From a virus: a stretch of 55,232 nt of DNA. The stretch is taken from IMG/VR virus record IMGVR_UViG_3300011440_000024, positions 1-55,232 of that record; one strand, 5' to 3'. Below the pieces are notes generated by a model. The model made no database searches, was not told the DNA's origin, and saw only the letters and a list, made by a program, of their open reading frames with translations. Shown here piece after piece: positions 8,468 to 17,337 of the stretch. Position 1 is the stretch's first letter. Each line of letters starts with the position of its first letter. A program made the translations under genes and the position numbers.

Positions 8468-9475
8468 ATGCCAATGTACGATCCAGGCGCAATGTTCACC
8501 GACCCCATCCTTACGGATTTCTCGGTTGGTTATCAGTCGCCTCTATTCTATGGTCTACGAATGCTTCCCGAAACTCCGGTAAATACTGCATCAGGTATTT
8601 ATCGTGTATGGGATCGTTCTAACCGTGTCTACTTCCTCTCTCGTCGTGAACCTGGCACAGTTGCTAATGAGGTTCGTGGTGGGCGTTGGAGCACAGATAC
8701 GTTCAAGACAGTACAGCATGCACTTCAAGCTGCTGTTGCAGATGAAGAGGATATGGAGCTTCAGACACAGGGCGGTTATGCTAATCCCGCATTCGGTGGA
8801 GATTTTGATATTGACCCACACGAAGATGCTGCTGCTCTCGTATTCGATTCACTACAGCTAGAGCATGAGCTTACTGCTGCTGCACTACTTCGCAATACAG
8901 CAACATATCCTGCCGGTCATACTGTTACACTTCTTGCGGCAGATCAGTGGGATAACTATGCAGGTGCAACATCCAATCCGATTGACGTTCTTCGTGCTGC
9001 AATTTTGAAGATTGAATCGAAGATTGGTGTTAAACCCAACCGTCTCCTTATGAGCACGTTTGGACAGAACTGGCTAGAGAATCATCCTGATATGGTTGCA
9101 CGTTTCCAGAACTTCTCACTTACTGATCCAGAAGCCTTCCGTAAGCTAGTTGGTTTCGATGGTGAGCTTGTTCTCGTTCAGGATGACTGGTACAACGCGA
9201 ACGATATTCTGGAAGCTACAGAGTCACTTACTGCCATTTGGGGTAAGGATGTTATCCTTGCGTATGTTAATCCTCAGCTGACACTTCGTGATCTTTCGTT
9301 CGGTAAGACTTTCGCGCAGATTTGGCCAGATGGTTCAACACGACCTACTGACCGTTGGCGTGAAGAGAGTCGTATGTCTGACATGGTGAGAACACATTGG
9401 AAGTGGGACCTTAAGATTACTTCTTCCATTGCTGGTTATCTCATCAAGGACGCATTCGGCTCAACTGCTTGGTAA
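8468..9475 (+). CDS. Major capsid protein (HK97-fold)
   Basis: 335 residues, the main shell subunit. Position directly after protease/scaffold and decoration genes, length, and features such as the long helix region NPIDVLRAAILKIESKIGVKPNRLLMS, the strand-turn FGDGELVLVQDDWY-like segment (here FDGELVLVQDDWY) and the final W-K-W-D-L-K-I strand match HK97-like coat proteins of the type used by DUF935-portal phages. There is no long N-terminal delta domain, consistent with the separate scaffold. Strong SD (AGGGAGGG) upstream of ATG 8468. Confidence 0.88.
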   Translation: MPMYDPGAMFTDPILTDFSVGYQSPLFYGLRMLPETPVNTASGIYRVWDRSNRVYFLSRREPGTVANEVRGGRWSTDTFKTVQHALQAAVADEEDMELQTQGGYANPAFGGDFDIDPHEDAAALVFDSLQLEHELTAAALLRNTATYPAGHTVTLLAADQWDNYAGATSNPIDVLRAAILKIESKIGVKPNRLLMSTFGQNWLENHPDMVARFQNFSLTDPEAFRKLVGFDGELVLVQDDWYNANDILEATESLTAIWGKDVILAYVNPQLTLRDLSFGKTFAQIWPDGSTRPTDRWREESRMSDMVRTHWKWDLKITSSIAGYLIKDAFGSTAW

Positions 9476-9496
9476 ACAGGAGGATGGTAAATTACT

Positions 9497-9955
9497 ATGG
9501 CTAGACCACGTAAAAGGAGAACTGCGAAGAAGGGTGAATTCTTCGCATGGACTGATATTCATAACGGTGGTGAGACTAAAGAAGTTCGTGGTCGCAACAT
9601 CGTTGTTAATAGGAACATGGTTAAGCTTGGTGATCCTGTTAGTCAGTCTGATCTAGATGTAAGTGACGAAGAGTGGCAGGGACTTCTCGATGGAGGCTCT
9701 GTTCGTGATTATCCACTTCCAGATGGAATTGGTGAGAACGAATCTCCTAGTGCATATGTTGCAAGACTACAGGCAGAGCAGCAGGCACTCGATCCCGATA
9801 CTCTTCTTAAGATGAATGCTGCACTTCAGATCGCAGTTCCACAACCGACAGAAGATGCAGAAGTACATGATCCTTCCGGTGCCGAAGAAACTGCTAATAC
9901 AGCAGTTGCAGAAGGTACAGTAGGTACAGGCGAGGAAGGTGATCCAACAGCATAA
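9497..9955 (+). CDS. Putative head accessory protein, 152 aa
   Basis: Begins with a very basic segment (ARPRKRRTAKKGEF), then a short compact domain (VRGRNIVVNRNMVKLGDPV; EEWQGLLDGGSVRDYPLPDG) and an acidic, disordered C-terminus. The compact part looks like the small head-linked proteins found after the capsid gene in many siphoviruses. The gene overlaps the following connector gene by one base (TAATG). Exact function unknown. Confidence 0.65.
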   Translation: MARPRKRRTAKKGEFFAWTDIHNGGETKEVRGRNIVVNRNMVKLGDPVSQSDLDVSDEEWQGLLDGGSVRDYPLPDGIGENESPSAYVARLQAEQQALDPDTLLKMNAALQIAVPQPTEDAEVHDPSGAEETANTAVAEGTVGTGEEGDPTA

Positions 9956-10395
9956 TGGCTCTCATTGACGACAATGATATCAATAAGTTCCTCCCTGAAG
10001 ATAAACTCATTGCGGAGTCGGAACCTCTGTATGCAGAGATTCTAGAAGATATCGAGCGCGTCATTAGAGGCTGGCTTGCTGGTTATGTTGCTTCGGGAGT
10101 AATGGCTCTCTGGCTGACCCCTGGTACAACTCCTTCAACAATCAGAGCTATCGGGGGTCGGCTAGGTGCCGCATTTATCTACCGACGCAGATATTCTGAA
10201 GACTCACTAGATGATCCACAGTATGCACAGTTCCTATACAATGAAGCGATGACAATGCTCCAAAGAATCATTGATGGAAGTATGACACTAGATGAAGACC
10301 CAACTGATGTCGGTGGCGGATTAACTACGGATATGTTCTATCCCAATGATCCTAATACTCAGCCACCTAAATTCACAATGGACTCAGTGTTCTAA
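9955..10395 (+). CDS. Head-tail connector/adaptor protein
   Basis: 146 residues, mostly helical (ESEPLYAEILEDIERVIRGWLAGY ends a first helix bundle; FLYNEAMTMLQRIIDGS forms a late helix). Helical proteins of this length placed right after the capsid block correspond to the gp6/gp15-like adaptor ring that docks on the portal. The call rests on length, predicted fold and position rather than on a diagnostic motif. Confidence 0.65.
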   Translation: MALIDDNDINKFLPEDKLIAESEPLYAEILEDIERVIRGWLAGYVASGVMALWLTPGTTPSTIRAIGGRLGAAFIYRRRYSEDSLDDPQYAQFLYNEAMTMLQRIIDGSMTLDEDPTDVGGGLTTDMFYPNDPNTQPPKFTMDSVF

Positions 10396-11102
10396 TGGCA
10401 GTAACACGTTCAGGTGCGTTCATTGGTGCTTACGGTACTCAGGCTGCTGGTTCTATTACCTTTGAATGGGTGCCTGATCCTATTGTATTCAGTGAGAAGA
10501 TTCTGGACGTTAAAGACGCACTTGAAGATCGTACTATCCCTCTACTTCTCTCCAAAGGAATCATTCAAAGAGATATCGAATCTAACTTTGAAGGAGAACA
10601 TGATCCACAAGGACAACCGTGGAAACCTTGGACTAGTGGCTTTCAAACCGATTCCGATGGTAGACGTAGAAGGAAAGTATATGAAGACCCGGCAACGGGT
10701 GCAGTAACATCAGAGAGAGGTTATGCAGAGAATCTACCTGATGGACACAGCGGTAAGATTCTCAATTGGAGAGGTATCCTAAAAGAAGCAGCTACGAGTG
10801 ATGCGGCCTTTGTCCAAGTTTCGGGGCAGAGCGTTAATGACGACTCATTATTTTTCGATACAGGTGGACTTCCTCCATATTGGGAATGGCATCAAGAAGG
10901 TGTAGACTATCGTACTCCTGGTGGTGAACTACCTCAACGTAGATTCCTTGGTATGTCTGATGAAGCTGAACTTCAGATTCTTGAAGTGTTTGATGGTTGG
11001 TTCCAAGGTATTGTGGAAGCAGCTACATCGTCAAGAGGAAGAACTTTTGCTCGTTGGCGTGATCCATCTACAGGACGATTCACTAAGAATCCTAATGCGT
11101 AA
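10395..11102 (+). CDS. Virion morphogenesis / tail completion protein (Mu gpG-like)
   Basis: 235 residues. LLLSKGIIQRDIESNFEGEHDPQGQPWKPW closely follows the pattern of the phage virion-morphogenesis family (Mu gpG-like: helix, then NF..E..P.G..W..L). These neck proteins help close the head or join head and tail. Flanked by the adaptor and the tail-terminator candidate, the order expected for neck genes. ATG 10395 overlaps the previous stop by one base. Confidence 0.72.
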   Translation: MAVTRSGAFIGAYGTQAAGSITFEWVPDPIVFSEKILDVKDALEDRTIPLLLSKGIIQRDIESNFEGEHDPQGQPWKPWTSGFQTDSDGRRRRKVYEDPATGAVTSERGYAENLPDGHSGKILNWRGILKEAATSDAAFVQVSGQSVNDDSLFFDTGGLPPYWEWHQEGVDYRTPGGELPQRRFLGMSDEAELQILEVFDGWFQGIVEAATSSRGRTFARWRDPSTGRFTKNPNA

Positions 11103-11117
11103 GTATGACGTATACTA

Positions 11118-11591
11118 ATGCCACAGGACTATCACGATATCACACAGGTATTAGACTATCTCCATGATCGTATCGACAACAATAAAACCGCACTCTCACT
11201 TAAACATATTACCTATGGAGATGAACAGCTACTACCTGAATATCCCGCACTTGTTCTTACAGCCGAAAGACCAACAAGAACACGACAGCATGCAACTCGA
11301 CAATGGCACAGAGAGTTCTTCTGTGATATGTGGTTGTTCCATGCAAACCTCAGCCGAAGTCGAAGAGTAAGAACAAAAGAAGATATCCAAATGGCGAGGA
11401 AGTTAGAGAGATTCCTCAATGCAGATAGAACTCTTGATGGTCATATCATCTTTGGGTTCGTTACAGATTTACAGCCTATCGTGATTGGTCGAGTTACTTC
11501 AACAAAAGGTAATGCTGTTATTGCAACTCGGCTATCATGGCAAGGAGAGAATCGAGTGTTGTGGTCAGATGAAGAACAATGGAATTCATAG
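11118..11591 (+). CDS. Tail terminator-like protein, 157 aa
   Basis: Size and position (after the neck protein, before the tube protein) and the alpha/beta pattern YPALVLTAERPT ... FFCDMWLFHANLSRSRRVRTKEDIQMARKLERFL fit the gpU-like/minor capsid family that caps the tail tube. The DMWLFHANLS strand followed by a helix is typical of that fold. No catalytic motif is expected. Identification is by analogy. Confidence 0.58.
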   Translation: MPQDYHDITQVLDYLHDRIDNNKTALSLKHITYGDEQLLPEYPALVLTAERPTRTRQHATRQWHREFFCDMWLFHANLSRSRRVRTKEDIQMARKLERFLNADRTLDGHIIFGFVTDLQPIVIGRVTSTKGNAVIATRLSWQGENRVLWSDEEQWNS

Positions 11592-11607
11592 GAGGTAGGA
11601 GGGAGGA

Positions 11608-11910
11608 ATGACTCTAACTGTCGAAATCAAGCATCCTGCTTTTGAGGATGATGTAGATTTAGATGTTGCTGGTATTCTTGTAAAGAACAACAGTTCAGTA
11701 GAACTTACTGAAGATCAGGAGAGACTTCTTGTAGCAAGGCGACAGAAGCCTGCTAGAGAAACTCTTGAAGCAGCTACATTCGTTACAGTAAAAGGTACGT
11801 CTCTTCTTTCAAAGAAGGACATTGATGAGATTCTGCCTACCTTTGCTGATGCTGAATCAGTTGAGGAAACTACTAACGATGATGAGATTGTAGAAGGGAG
11901 TGAAGCCTAA
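11608..11910 (+). CDS. Hypothetical protein in tail module, 100 aa
   Basis: GGAGGGAGGA precedes ATG 11608. The protein starts with a beta segment (TLTVEIKHPAFEDDVDLDVAGILVKN) and ends in an acidic tail (ESVEETTNDDEIVEGSE). Proteins like this before the tube gene are frequent in actinophages and remain uncharacterised. Its stop overlaps the tube gene start by one base, so translation of the two is coupled. Confidence 0.65.
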   Translation: MTLTVEIKHPAFEDDVDLDVAGILVKNNSSVELTEDQERLLVARRQKPARETLEAATFVTVKGTSLLSKKDIDEILPTFADAESVEETTNDDEIVEGSEA

Positions 11911-12899
11911 TGCCAGCAGGTTTGGGCGGTGGTGGTAGTGTAGGACTTGCCTTTGAAACTACAATGGGCACCTACGTCGCACCTGCCGTCTATGTCCCCA
12001 TTCTCGATGAGGACTTTATTTATACGGAATCGAAATACTATTCGGAGCAGATTAGGCAACAGTCGATTGTCTCCGATGTAAAGTCATCGTACTATCATAT
12101 CGAGGGTCCAATTACTATGGAAGCCGATCCTCGATTCCTTCCATACTTCCTCTACGCATCACGTCACGCTATTACCAAAACTGGTGCAGGCCCATTTGAG
12201 TATAAGTTCGTTCCTTCTGCTGCTGGTAGTGCTAGTACAGCAGCATCGGGAGCGGTTCCTAGAACTCTGTCGATTACGATTGTTCGTAACGAAGTTGTAT
12301 TCGGTTATACCGGATGCGTCATGGGTAGCTTTGAATTTACAGTTGAGGAAGGTGTACTAAGAGTCACAATGGATGCTCTTGGTCTAGCTGAAGCTGTCCA
12401 GGCCAATCCCACAGAAACGTGGGTTGCATCCGATCTGCTTGGTGCCGATGCTCATAGAATCTATCTTGCTGCATCTGCTGCTACACCAACGTTTGGTGCC
12501 ATTGATGTTAACTTCAACGGATTTACATTCCGTGCTAATCACAATGCAGAAGCACAGAATAGAATTCACGCACAGCGTTCTGCTAGCTACATCAGTTATG
12601 GAATCACTGAAGCTGAGATTGAGTCGGAACTCGACTTCATTGATCGTACCGACTATGACAACATGGTCGCTAATACAACCAGGGCTATTAAGCTAGAGTC
12701 CACGAATGGAGGCGCAAACTTCGCTGCTGCAACTTCTGCCGTTCGTCTACAAGGTAACCGAGTTAGCTATGATGCATATGAGCCTAACCTAGAAGGAATG
12801 GGTGATCTCATTATGGCTGACTTCACAGGTCGTATTATCGGCGTTGCAGGTGGAGACGCATATCAGATCGAGGTTAAGTCTCCAACGAACGTTTCATAA
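11910..12899 (+). CDS. Major tail tube protein
   Basis: 329 residues of beta-rich sequence (GGGGSVGLAFETTMGTY, ITMEADPRFLPYFLYAS, GSFEFTVEEGVLRVTMDALG, FNGFTFRANHNAEAQ). The combination of a Gly-rich N-terminal loop, a domain resembling the tail-tube/XkdM fold and a position immediately before the frameshifted chaperone pair makes this the tube subunit. It is longer than minimal tube proteins, so an extra surface domain is likely within it. Confidence 0.75.
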   Translation: MPAGLGGGGSVGLAFETTMGTYVAPAVYVPILDEDFIYTESKYYSEQIRQQSIVSDVKSSYYHIEGPITMEADPRFLPYFLYASRHAITKTGAGPFEYKFVPSAAGSASTAASGAVPRTLSITIVRNEVVFGYTGCVMGSFEFTVEEGVLRVTMDALGLAEAVQANPTETWVASDLLGADAHRIYLAASAATPTFGAIDVNFNGFTFRANHNAEAQNRIHAQRSASYISYGITEAEIESELDFIDRTDYDNMVANTTRAIKLESTNGGANFAAATSAVRLQGNRVSYDAYEPNLEGMGDLIMADFTGRIIGVAGGDAYQIEVKSPTNVS

Positions 12900-12943
12900 T
12901 ACGCTTTTGTTCAAGCAAGACTACAGTTAGACAGGAGATAGAA

Positions 12944-13435
12944 ATGCCAAGAGCTACAATTGATACAGAAGAGACTTTCCGCTACGATCTTAAGACTCTT
13001 CCTGCCAATAATGGTGACATGGGTGGATACGTTATTCTGCGTCGTTTGACTTATCATCAGATGATGCAGCGTCGTGATATCGCTGCCAAGATTGGTTGGG
13101 AAGAACGTCGTGCTAGCAAAGGTAATAAAGGTAGTGGCAAAGAACAAGATACTATTAAGGCTATGATGGAAGTGATGAACGTAGCCACTATGGAGTATGA
13201 GTTCCGGCACAGTGTTGTTAGCCACAATCTTGAGAACGCTAGCGGTAGTCTCATCGACTTCACCAACCCCGAAACATATAAGAGTCTCGATCCTAGAATC
13301 GGTGCAGAGATCAATGGTTATATTGATGATCTGAACCAGGAGCTAAGTGATGACGAACTTGAAAATTTTCCAATTGCACCCAAGCCATCCTTTGGGGACG
13401 AGACGACGCTGATCTCTACTTCGGACGAGAGCTAG
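12944..13435 (+). CDS. Tail assembly chaperone, short form (gpG-like)
   Basis: 163-residue zero-frame product between the tube and tape-measure genes, the fixed position of lambda gpG. It is charged and mostly helical (YHQMMQRRDIAAKIGWEERRASKG; AEINGYIDDLNQELSDDELENF). Chaperones of this kind coat the tape measure before tube polymerisation and are absent from the virion. A canonical slippery heptamer occurs 66 bases before its stop. Confidence 0.82.
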   Translation: MPRATIDTEETFRYDLKTLPANNGDMGGYVILRRLTYHQMMQRRDIAAKIGWEERRASKGNKGSGKEQDTIKAMMEVMNVATMEYEFRHSVVSHNLENASGSLIDFTNPETYKSLDPRIGAEINGYIDDLNQELSDDELENFPIAPKPSFGDETTLISTSDES

Positions 13436-13641
13436 TTCTCAAATGCATCGACTGGTTGAGAATAGCTCGGTTGTGTAGCGAGCTTCATATTCCACCTAGA
13501 GGTGGTGGGCTATTAGATCAGCCAGCCCACGAAGTTGTGCTGCTTGAAAAAATCTATGAAGCTAGTGACAAGCATCAGAAGAGAACAGAAGAACGCGACG
13601 CAAACCGTAAGAAGAATCGTGAAAGGCACAAGCCAGAGTAA
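12944..13641 (+). CDS. Tail assembly chaperone, long form by -1 frameshift (gpGT-like)
   Basis: The -1 frame is open from 13363 to 13641 and has no convincing start of its own (only TTG 13456). Slippage on A AAT TTT (13363-13369) would join 142 zero-frame residues to 90 residues beginning SNCTQAILWGRDDADLYFGR, giving a 232-residue protein. The extension continues with a compact region (IARLCSELHIPPRGGG) and a highly basic helical end (RDANRKKNRERHKPE). This matches the gpG/gpGT logic in which the T domain recruits tube protein to the tape measure. Confidence 0.8.
13363..13369 (+). promoter_or_regulatory. Programmed -1 ribosomal slippery site A AAT TTT
   Basis: The heptamer has X XXY YYZ form with the zero-frame codons AAT TTT; after slippage the tRNAs re-pair on AAA TTT. 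The overlap of the two reading frames runs from 13363 to the zero-frame stop at 13435. No other heptamer in the overlap has the right phase. Confidence 0.8.
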
Positions 13642-13657
13642 TGGTGAATAGATAGCA

Positions 13658-16600
13658 ATGGCGCTACGATTCGGAGAAATGGTACTTATCATTCGGACGC
13701 AAGATTTTGCGTCTCGTAACCTTGATCGTGTTTCCGCGAACCTGGGTAAACTATCTAAGTTCCAAGAACTGAATCGTCGTAAGTCAACTCTTGATCTGCG
13801 TCAAAGTAGACTTCTCAGCCGTATGGATACTACACGGCAAGAGCTTAGAGGTCTGCAACAGAAACTCAATCTAGAACATGAACTCTCTCGCGTTATTTCC
13901 GATAGAGAGTTAGCATCAAAACGATTAGCTGGATTACAAGCTGCATCTGCTGGTAGTGGTACATTACGTGGTGCCGGAGGTAGATTCACAAGTGCGGCTC
14001 CACAATTAGCTAGTGCAAGTCAATTGTTATCCGGTCTAAAAAGTCGTGAAGCTGATCTGTTAAAACAGCATGAATCGCTGCTTAAATCCTTAGCAGCAAC
14101 TTCGCCTACTCTTGCAAAGATGGGAACTGCACAGGCGACAGCACACGTTAACAAACTAACTAACTCCCTCGGGTTAATGGGGCAAGAGTTACGAATTGTC
14201 CAATCCGATATTGCTCATGTTGACGATGCTCTCAATAGGGTACGTTGGGAGAAAGTACATAGAGCAGGACAAACCGTATCACGTCTCGGTAGAGTTATGC
14301 AGCTTACGGGACTAATCGCCGCAGGGTCATTTGTGGCCGCAGGTAACGCCGCTGCGAACTTTGGACAGTCCGTAACTCTTGCCGCAACTCAGACACGCGA
14401 TCTTAATGCACCGTTGTCACAGGTAGCAGAGCGATCCACAAAACTGCAAGATGCTATTCTTAGCCAGATGCAGAAGTTTCCCGGCTCTGCTGAAAGTATG
14501 TCTAACGCTGCCTATGAGATTTTCTCATCACTTGATCTCGCTGATAAAGGACGTATCAAGTTCTGGCGCGGTTTACAGATTTTGGAGAAAGCTAACAAGG
14601 TTGCTGTCGCAGGTGGTATTGATCTAGACGATGCTATCAAAGGTCTTATTATCACCTTGAACAACTTTGACCCTGACCTTAACAATGTTAATGAGACTCT
14701 TGATACCATGTTCGATATTGTTCGTTTCGGTAACATCCGAGTATCGGACTTCACTCAGCTTATTACTAGAGTTGCAGCTACAGCCAAAGGTGTAGGCCAT
14801 ACACTAGAAGACTTGGCTGCACCTATCGCAATGCTCACAAGAGTCCTACCATCCGAGCGAGTCGGAACAGGACTATTCAGACTTGAAGAAGTATTCGCTA
14901 ATAGAGACTTCCAGCAAGGTTTCAAACTTATCAGCAAGGCTAGAGTTGGAGAAGGTCTAGACTTCCGCAAGGCTGGTGGTGGACTTATTCCGTTCCAACA
15001 GATTCTTGAGGATATCGTAAAGGTCTTCCCTGAACTTGAAGACGGAAGAATGGACGTTGCCGAATTCCTGAAGATGGTATCGTCGGCAGGTAAAACTGCA
15101 AGAACAGGTAAACCATCAGAAGGGCAGCTATTCACATCACAGGCAAGAAACGTTCTACGTCCACTTGTTCAGGATATGGACCAAGTACGAGAAATTCAGG
15201 GTCTGATTGCTGGTAACCAAAACGAGTTTAATAGAGCCTTTGAAGCAATGGCACGAACGCCAGCAGTACAGTGGAAAATTTTCCTCAATCAAATGAAGGC
15301 TGTTGCGCTTGAAATTGGGCGCGACGCACTACCTGCACTACTCTACCTTGCTGGTGGCATTCAGCGATTGATTGAATGGTTCCGTAATCTTGATCCTCAG
15401 TTGAAATCTAACATCATTAAGATCGGTGTATTCGCATCAGTAGCAACTCTTATCGGTGGCATTCTACTTTCCGTTGTCGGCGGACTTGTCTCACTTGTGG
15501 GCGCTATTGCACTTGTAAGCGGTGGTCTAGGAACTGCCGGGGGTGCAGGATTACTCGGACGTATGGCGCTGTTGCTAACTCTGTTGCGGACGTTGAGCCT
15601 CATCGGTGTTGTCACTATTACTATTAAACTGCTTATGGACAAGACTGGACTCAGTGATTTTGTTGAAGGTGCAATGGACAAGTTGGAGAAGTTCAGTGAC
15701 AAACCAGGTATGCGAGGTTTGCATGGAGTCATATCCACACTGAATGCTATTGACGAAGCTCTCGGTCTTGCAGAAGAAGAACCAAAGAAGGGATTGTTCA
15801 ATCCTAACTTCAAGTTGAACATTCCAACTAAGGAACTAAAAGCGTTTGAGAAGCAGTATAAGAGAGCTAGAGAAGGTCCATCTATTCAGGAAGTTCTTGC
15901 AGGCGCAAAGAAAGAGACACTTAAGACTGTTGCCGATGAACTTGGAATGTCTCTAGATGAGATTCGTAAGCAATTCGGTGCAACAGGTGAAGAAGCTGGT
16001 GGCATGGGTGATGCTATTTCACAGGCTGCACAACAAGCTGAACAGTCAATTGACCAAGCTGCTAGCAACATGACTAATATCTGGAATCAGTTTAGAGACG
16101 AGAACGTTAGAACATTTGGAGAGTTGTTCAGCGGTCCATTCTTCCAGTCTGAAACATGGTCACTTGCTAAAGAGTGGGACGTTAAGCCTACTATGGCTGA
16201 AATCAACAAAGACCTTCGGATGCAGATTCAGAATTTCCGAAAGTACCGCAACACACTGAATGCGATTTCTCAGCGCAAAGGTGTCTCTGCTGAACTCATG
16301 GCAGAATTGCGACAACTTGGTCCTGACGCTCTTGACAAACTAGAGGTACTTCGGAAAGCTGCACCTAAACAGTTCAACGCATTCGTTACATTGTGGCGAA
16401 CTAAGCAGGTCGAGATTGAAAGAGCAACGAAGATTGACTTCAACAAGCAGCTTAAGCAATGGTTCTCTTATGGTAAGAACATTGCGAAGAACATCATCCT
16501 CGGTCTACAAAGTTCCGACGTTGAACTCGATGCGGCATTCAAGAGATACATCACTACTAAGTTCCCCGGCATTGTTGAAGAAGCTAAGAAACAGGCAAGA

Positions 16601-16801
16601 GCAGAATTCAATCGTCAGAGTGCCGGTGGTCAAGCTTCCGGCGGTAACAAGACAGGAACAACTACTACAAAGGTTAACTCAGATAACAATACCGTTACAA
16701 TTACCATTACACCCAAGAAAGGTGAATCTAGTAAAGAGGCAGCACGACGAGCAGCATGGGAATTTTCTCGTTCAAAAGGAAGCGCGAGAGATAGGGATTA
16801 A
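13658..16801 (+). CDS. Tape measure protein
   Basis: 1047 residues, the longest gene in the window, directly after the tail chaperones. It fixes tail length and usually leaves the tail with the DNA. Residues ~30-130 and ~700-900 are coiled-coil-like. A TP901-type core (NAAANFGQSVTLAATQTRDLNAPL ... SESM-like SNAAYEIFSSLDLADKGR ... LEEVFANRDFQQGFKLISKA) lies at ~230-520. Residues ~584-660 form a strongly hydrophobic block with two or three membrane-spanning candidates. At ~3 bases per 1.5 A of helix, this length predicts a tail of roughly 150 nm by the usual rule of thumb. Confidence 0.93.
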   Translation: MALRFGEMVLIIRTQDFASRNLDRVSANLGKLSKFQELNRRKSTLDLRQSRLLSRMDTTRQELRGLQQKLNLEHELSRVISDRELASKRLAGLQAASAGSGTLRGAGGRFTSAAPQLASASQLLSGLKSREADLLKQHESLLKSLAATSPTLAKMGTAQATAHVNKLTNSLGLMGQELRIVQSDIAHVDDALNRVRWEKVHRAGQTVSRLGRVMQLTGLIAAGSFVAAGNAAANFGQSVTLAATQTRDLNAPLSQVAERSTKLQDAILSQMQKFPGSAESMSNAAYEIFSSLDLADKGRIKFWRGLQILEKANKVAVAGGIDLDDAIKGLIITLNNFDPDLNNVNETLDTMFDIVRFGNIRVSDFTQLITRVAATAKGVGHTLEDLAAPIAMLTRVLPSERVGTGLFRLEEVFANRDFQQGFKLISKARVGEGLDFRKAGGGLIPFQQILEDIVKVFPELEDGRMDVAEFLKMVSSAGKTARTGKPSEGQLFTSQARNVLRPLVQDMDQVREIQGLIAGNQNEFNRAFEAMARTPAVQWKIFLNQMKAVALEIGRDALPALLYLAGGIQRLIEWFRNLDPQLKSNIIKIGVFASVATLIGGILLSVVGGLVSLVGAIALVSGGLGTAGGAGLLGRMALLLTLLRTLSLIGVVTITIKLLMDKTGLSDFVEGAMDKLEKFSDKPGMRGLHGVISTLNAIDEALGLAEEEPKKGLFNPNFKLNIPTKELKAFEKQYKRAREGPSIQEVLAGAKKETLKTVADELGMSLDEIRKQFGATGEEAGGMGDAISQAAQQAEQSIDQAASNMTNIWNQFRDENVRTFGELFSGPFFQSETWSLAKEWDVKPTMAEINKDLRMQIQNFRKYRNTLNAISQRKGVSAELMAELRQLGPDALDKLEVLRKAAPKQFNAFVTLWRTKQVEIERATKIDFNKQLKQWFSYGKNIAKNIILGLQSSDVELDAAFKRYITTKFPGIVEEAKKQARAEFNRQSAGGQASGGNKTGTTTTKVNSDNNTVTITITPKKGESSKEAARRAAWEFSRSKGSARDRD

Positions 16802-16803
16802 TT

Positions 16804-17319
16804 ATGTCGCTTACGCTTGTACAAATTAGACCTGTAACAGGTAGCAATGTAACAATCAATACTGTAGATGGTTCAGGTAATCATCTTTATCCATTGCATG
16901 ATTTTGAGCCTGAGACTGATCTACCTGATACTGTACTTAAGAAGATGCAAGATGCAGGTGTGTGGCCTACCTTTGCTTACCCAGGCGCGATGACTATTAT
17001 TGCGACAGGTGAAGTATTAGGTCTTGGCGCCAGTGATTCAGCTATCTCAATTGATGCGATGACAAAGAGAGAAGCATTGCACGATGCATGTTTACCCGCA
17101 CTTACTGTCCCAGGGACTACTTACACTTCTCGTAAACATGGAACTTTGCGAGTACGCTACGATCACTGGTCACAGGATGGAGACGTAGATTTCCATTGCA
17201 TCTTATGTCGTATTCCTCTAAAAGCTCTAATGCCGGGACGACATCAATATTTCATTAACTTCAAATGCTTCTTACCCTTCTTTGTGGGAGTTACTAACGG
17301 CGCTGTACTACTACCGTAA
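16804..17319 (+). CDS. Distal tail protein-like (Dit), 171 aa
   Basis: ATG 16804 follows the tape-measure stop by two bases. Beta-rich sequence with a late strand pair (HGTLRVRYDHWSQDGDVDFHCILCRIPLKALMPG) and hydrophobic end. The slot immediately downstream of the tape measure is normally held by the distal tail protein that forms the hub for tip proteins. No diagnostic motif is visible, so the call depends on gene order. Confidence 0.6.
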   Translation: MSLTLVQIRPVTGSNVTINTVDGSGNHLYPLHDFEPETDLPDTVLKKMQDAGVWPTFAYPGAMTIIATGEVLGLGASDSAISIDAMTKREALHDACLPALTVPGTTYTSRKHGTLRVRYDHWSQDGDVDFHCILCRIPLKALMPGRHQYFINFKCFLPFFVGVTNGAVLLP

Positions 17320-17337
17320 CAAGCACAACAGGAGATC

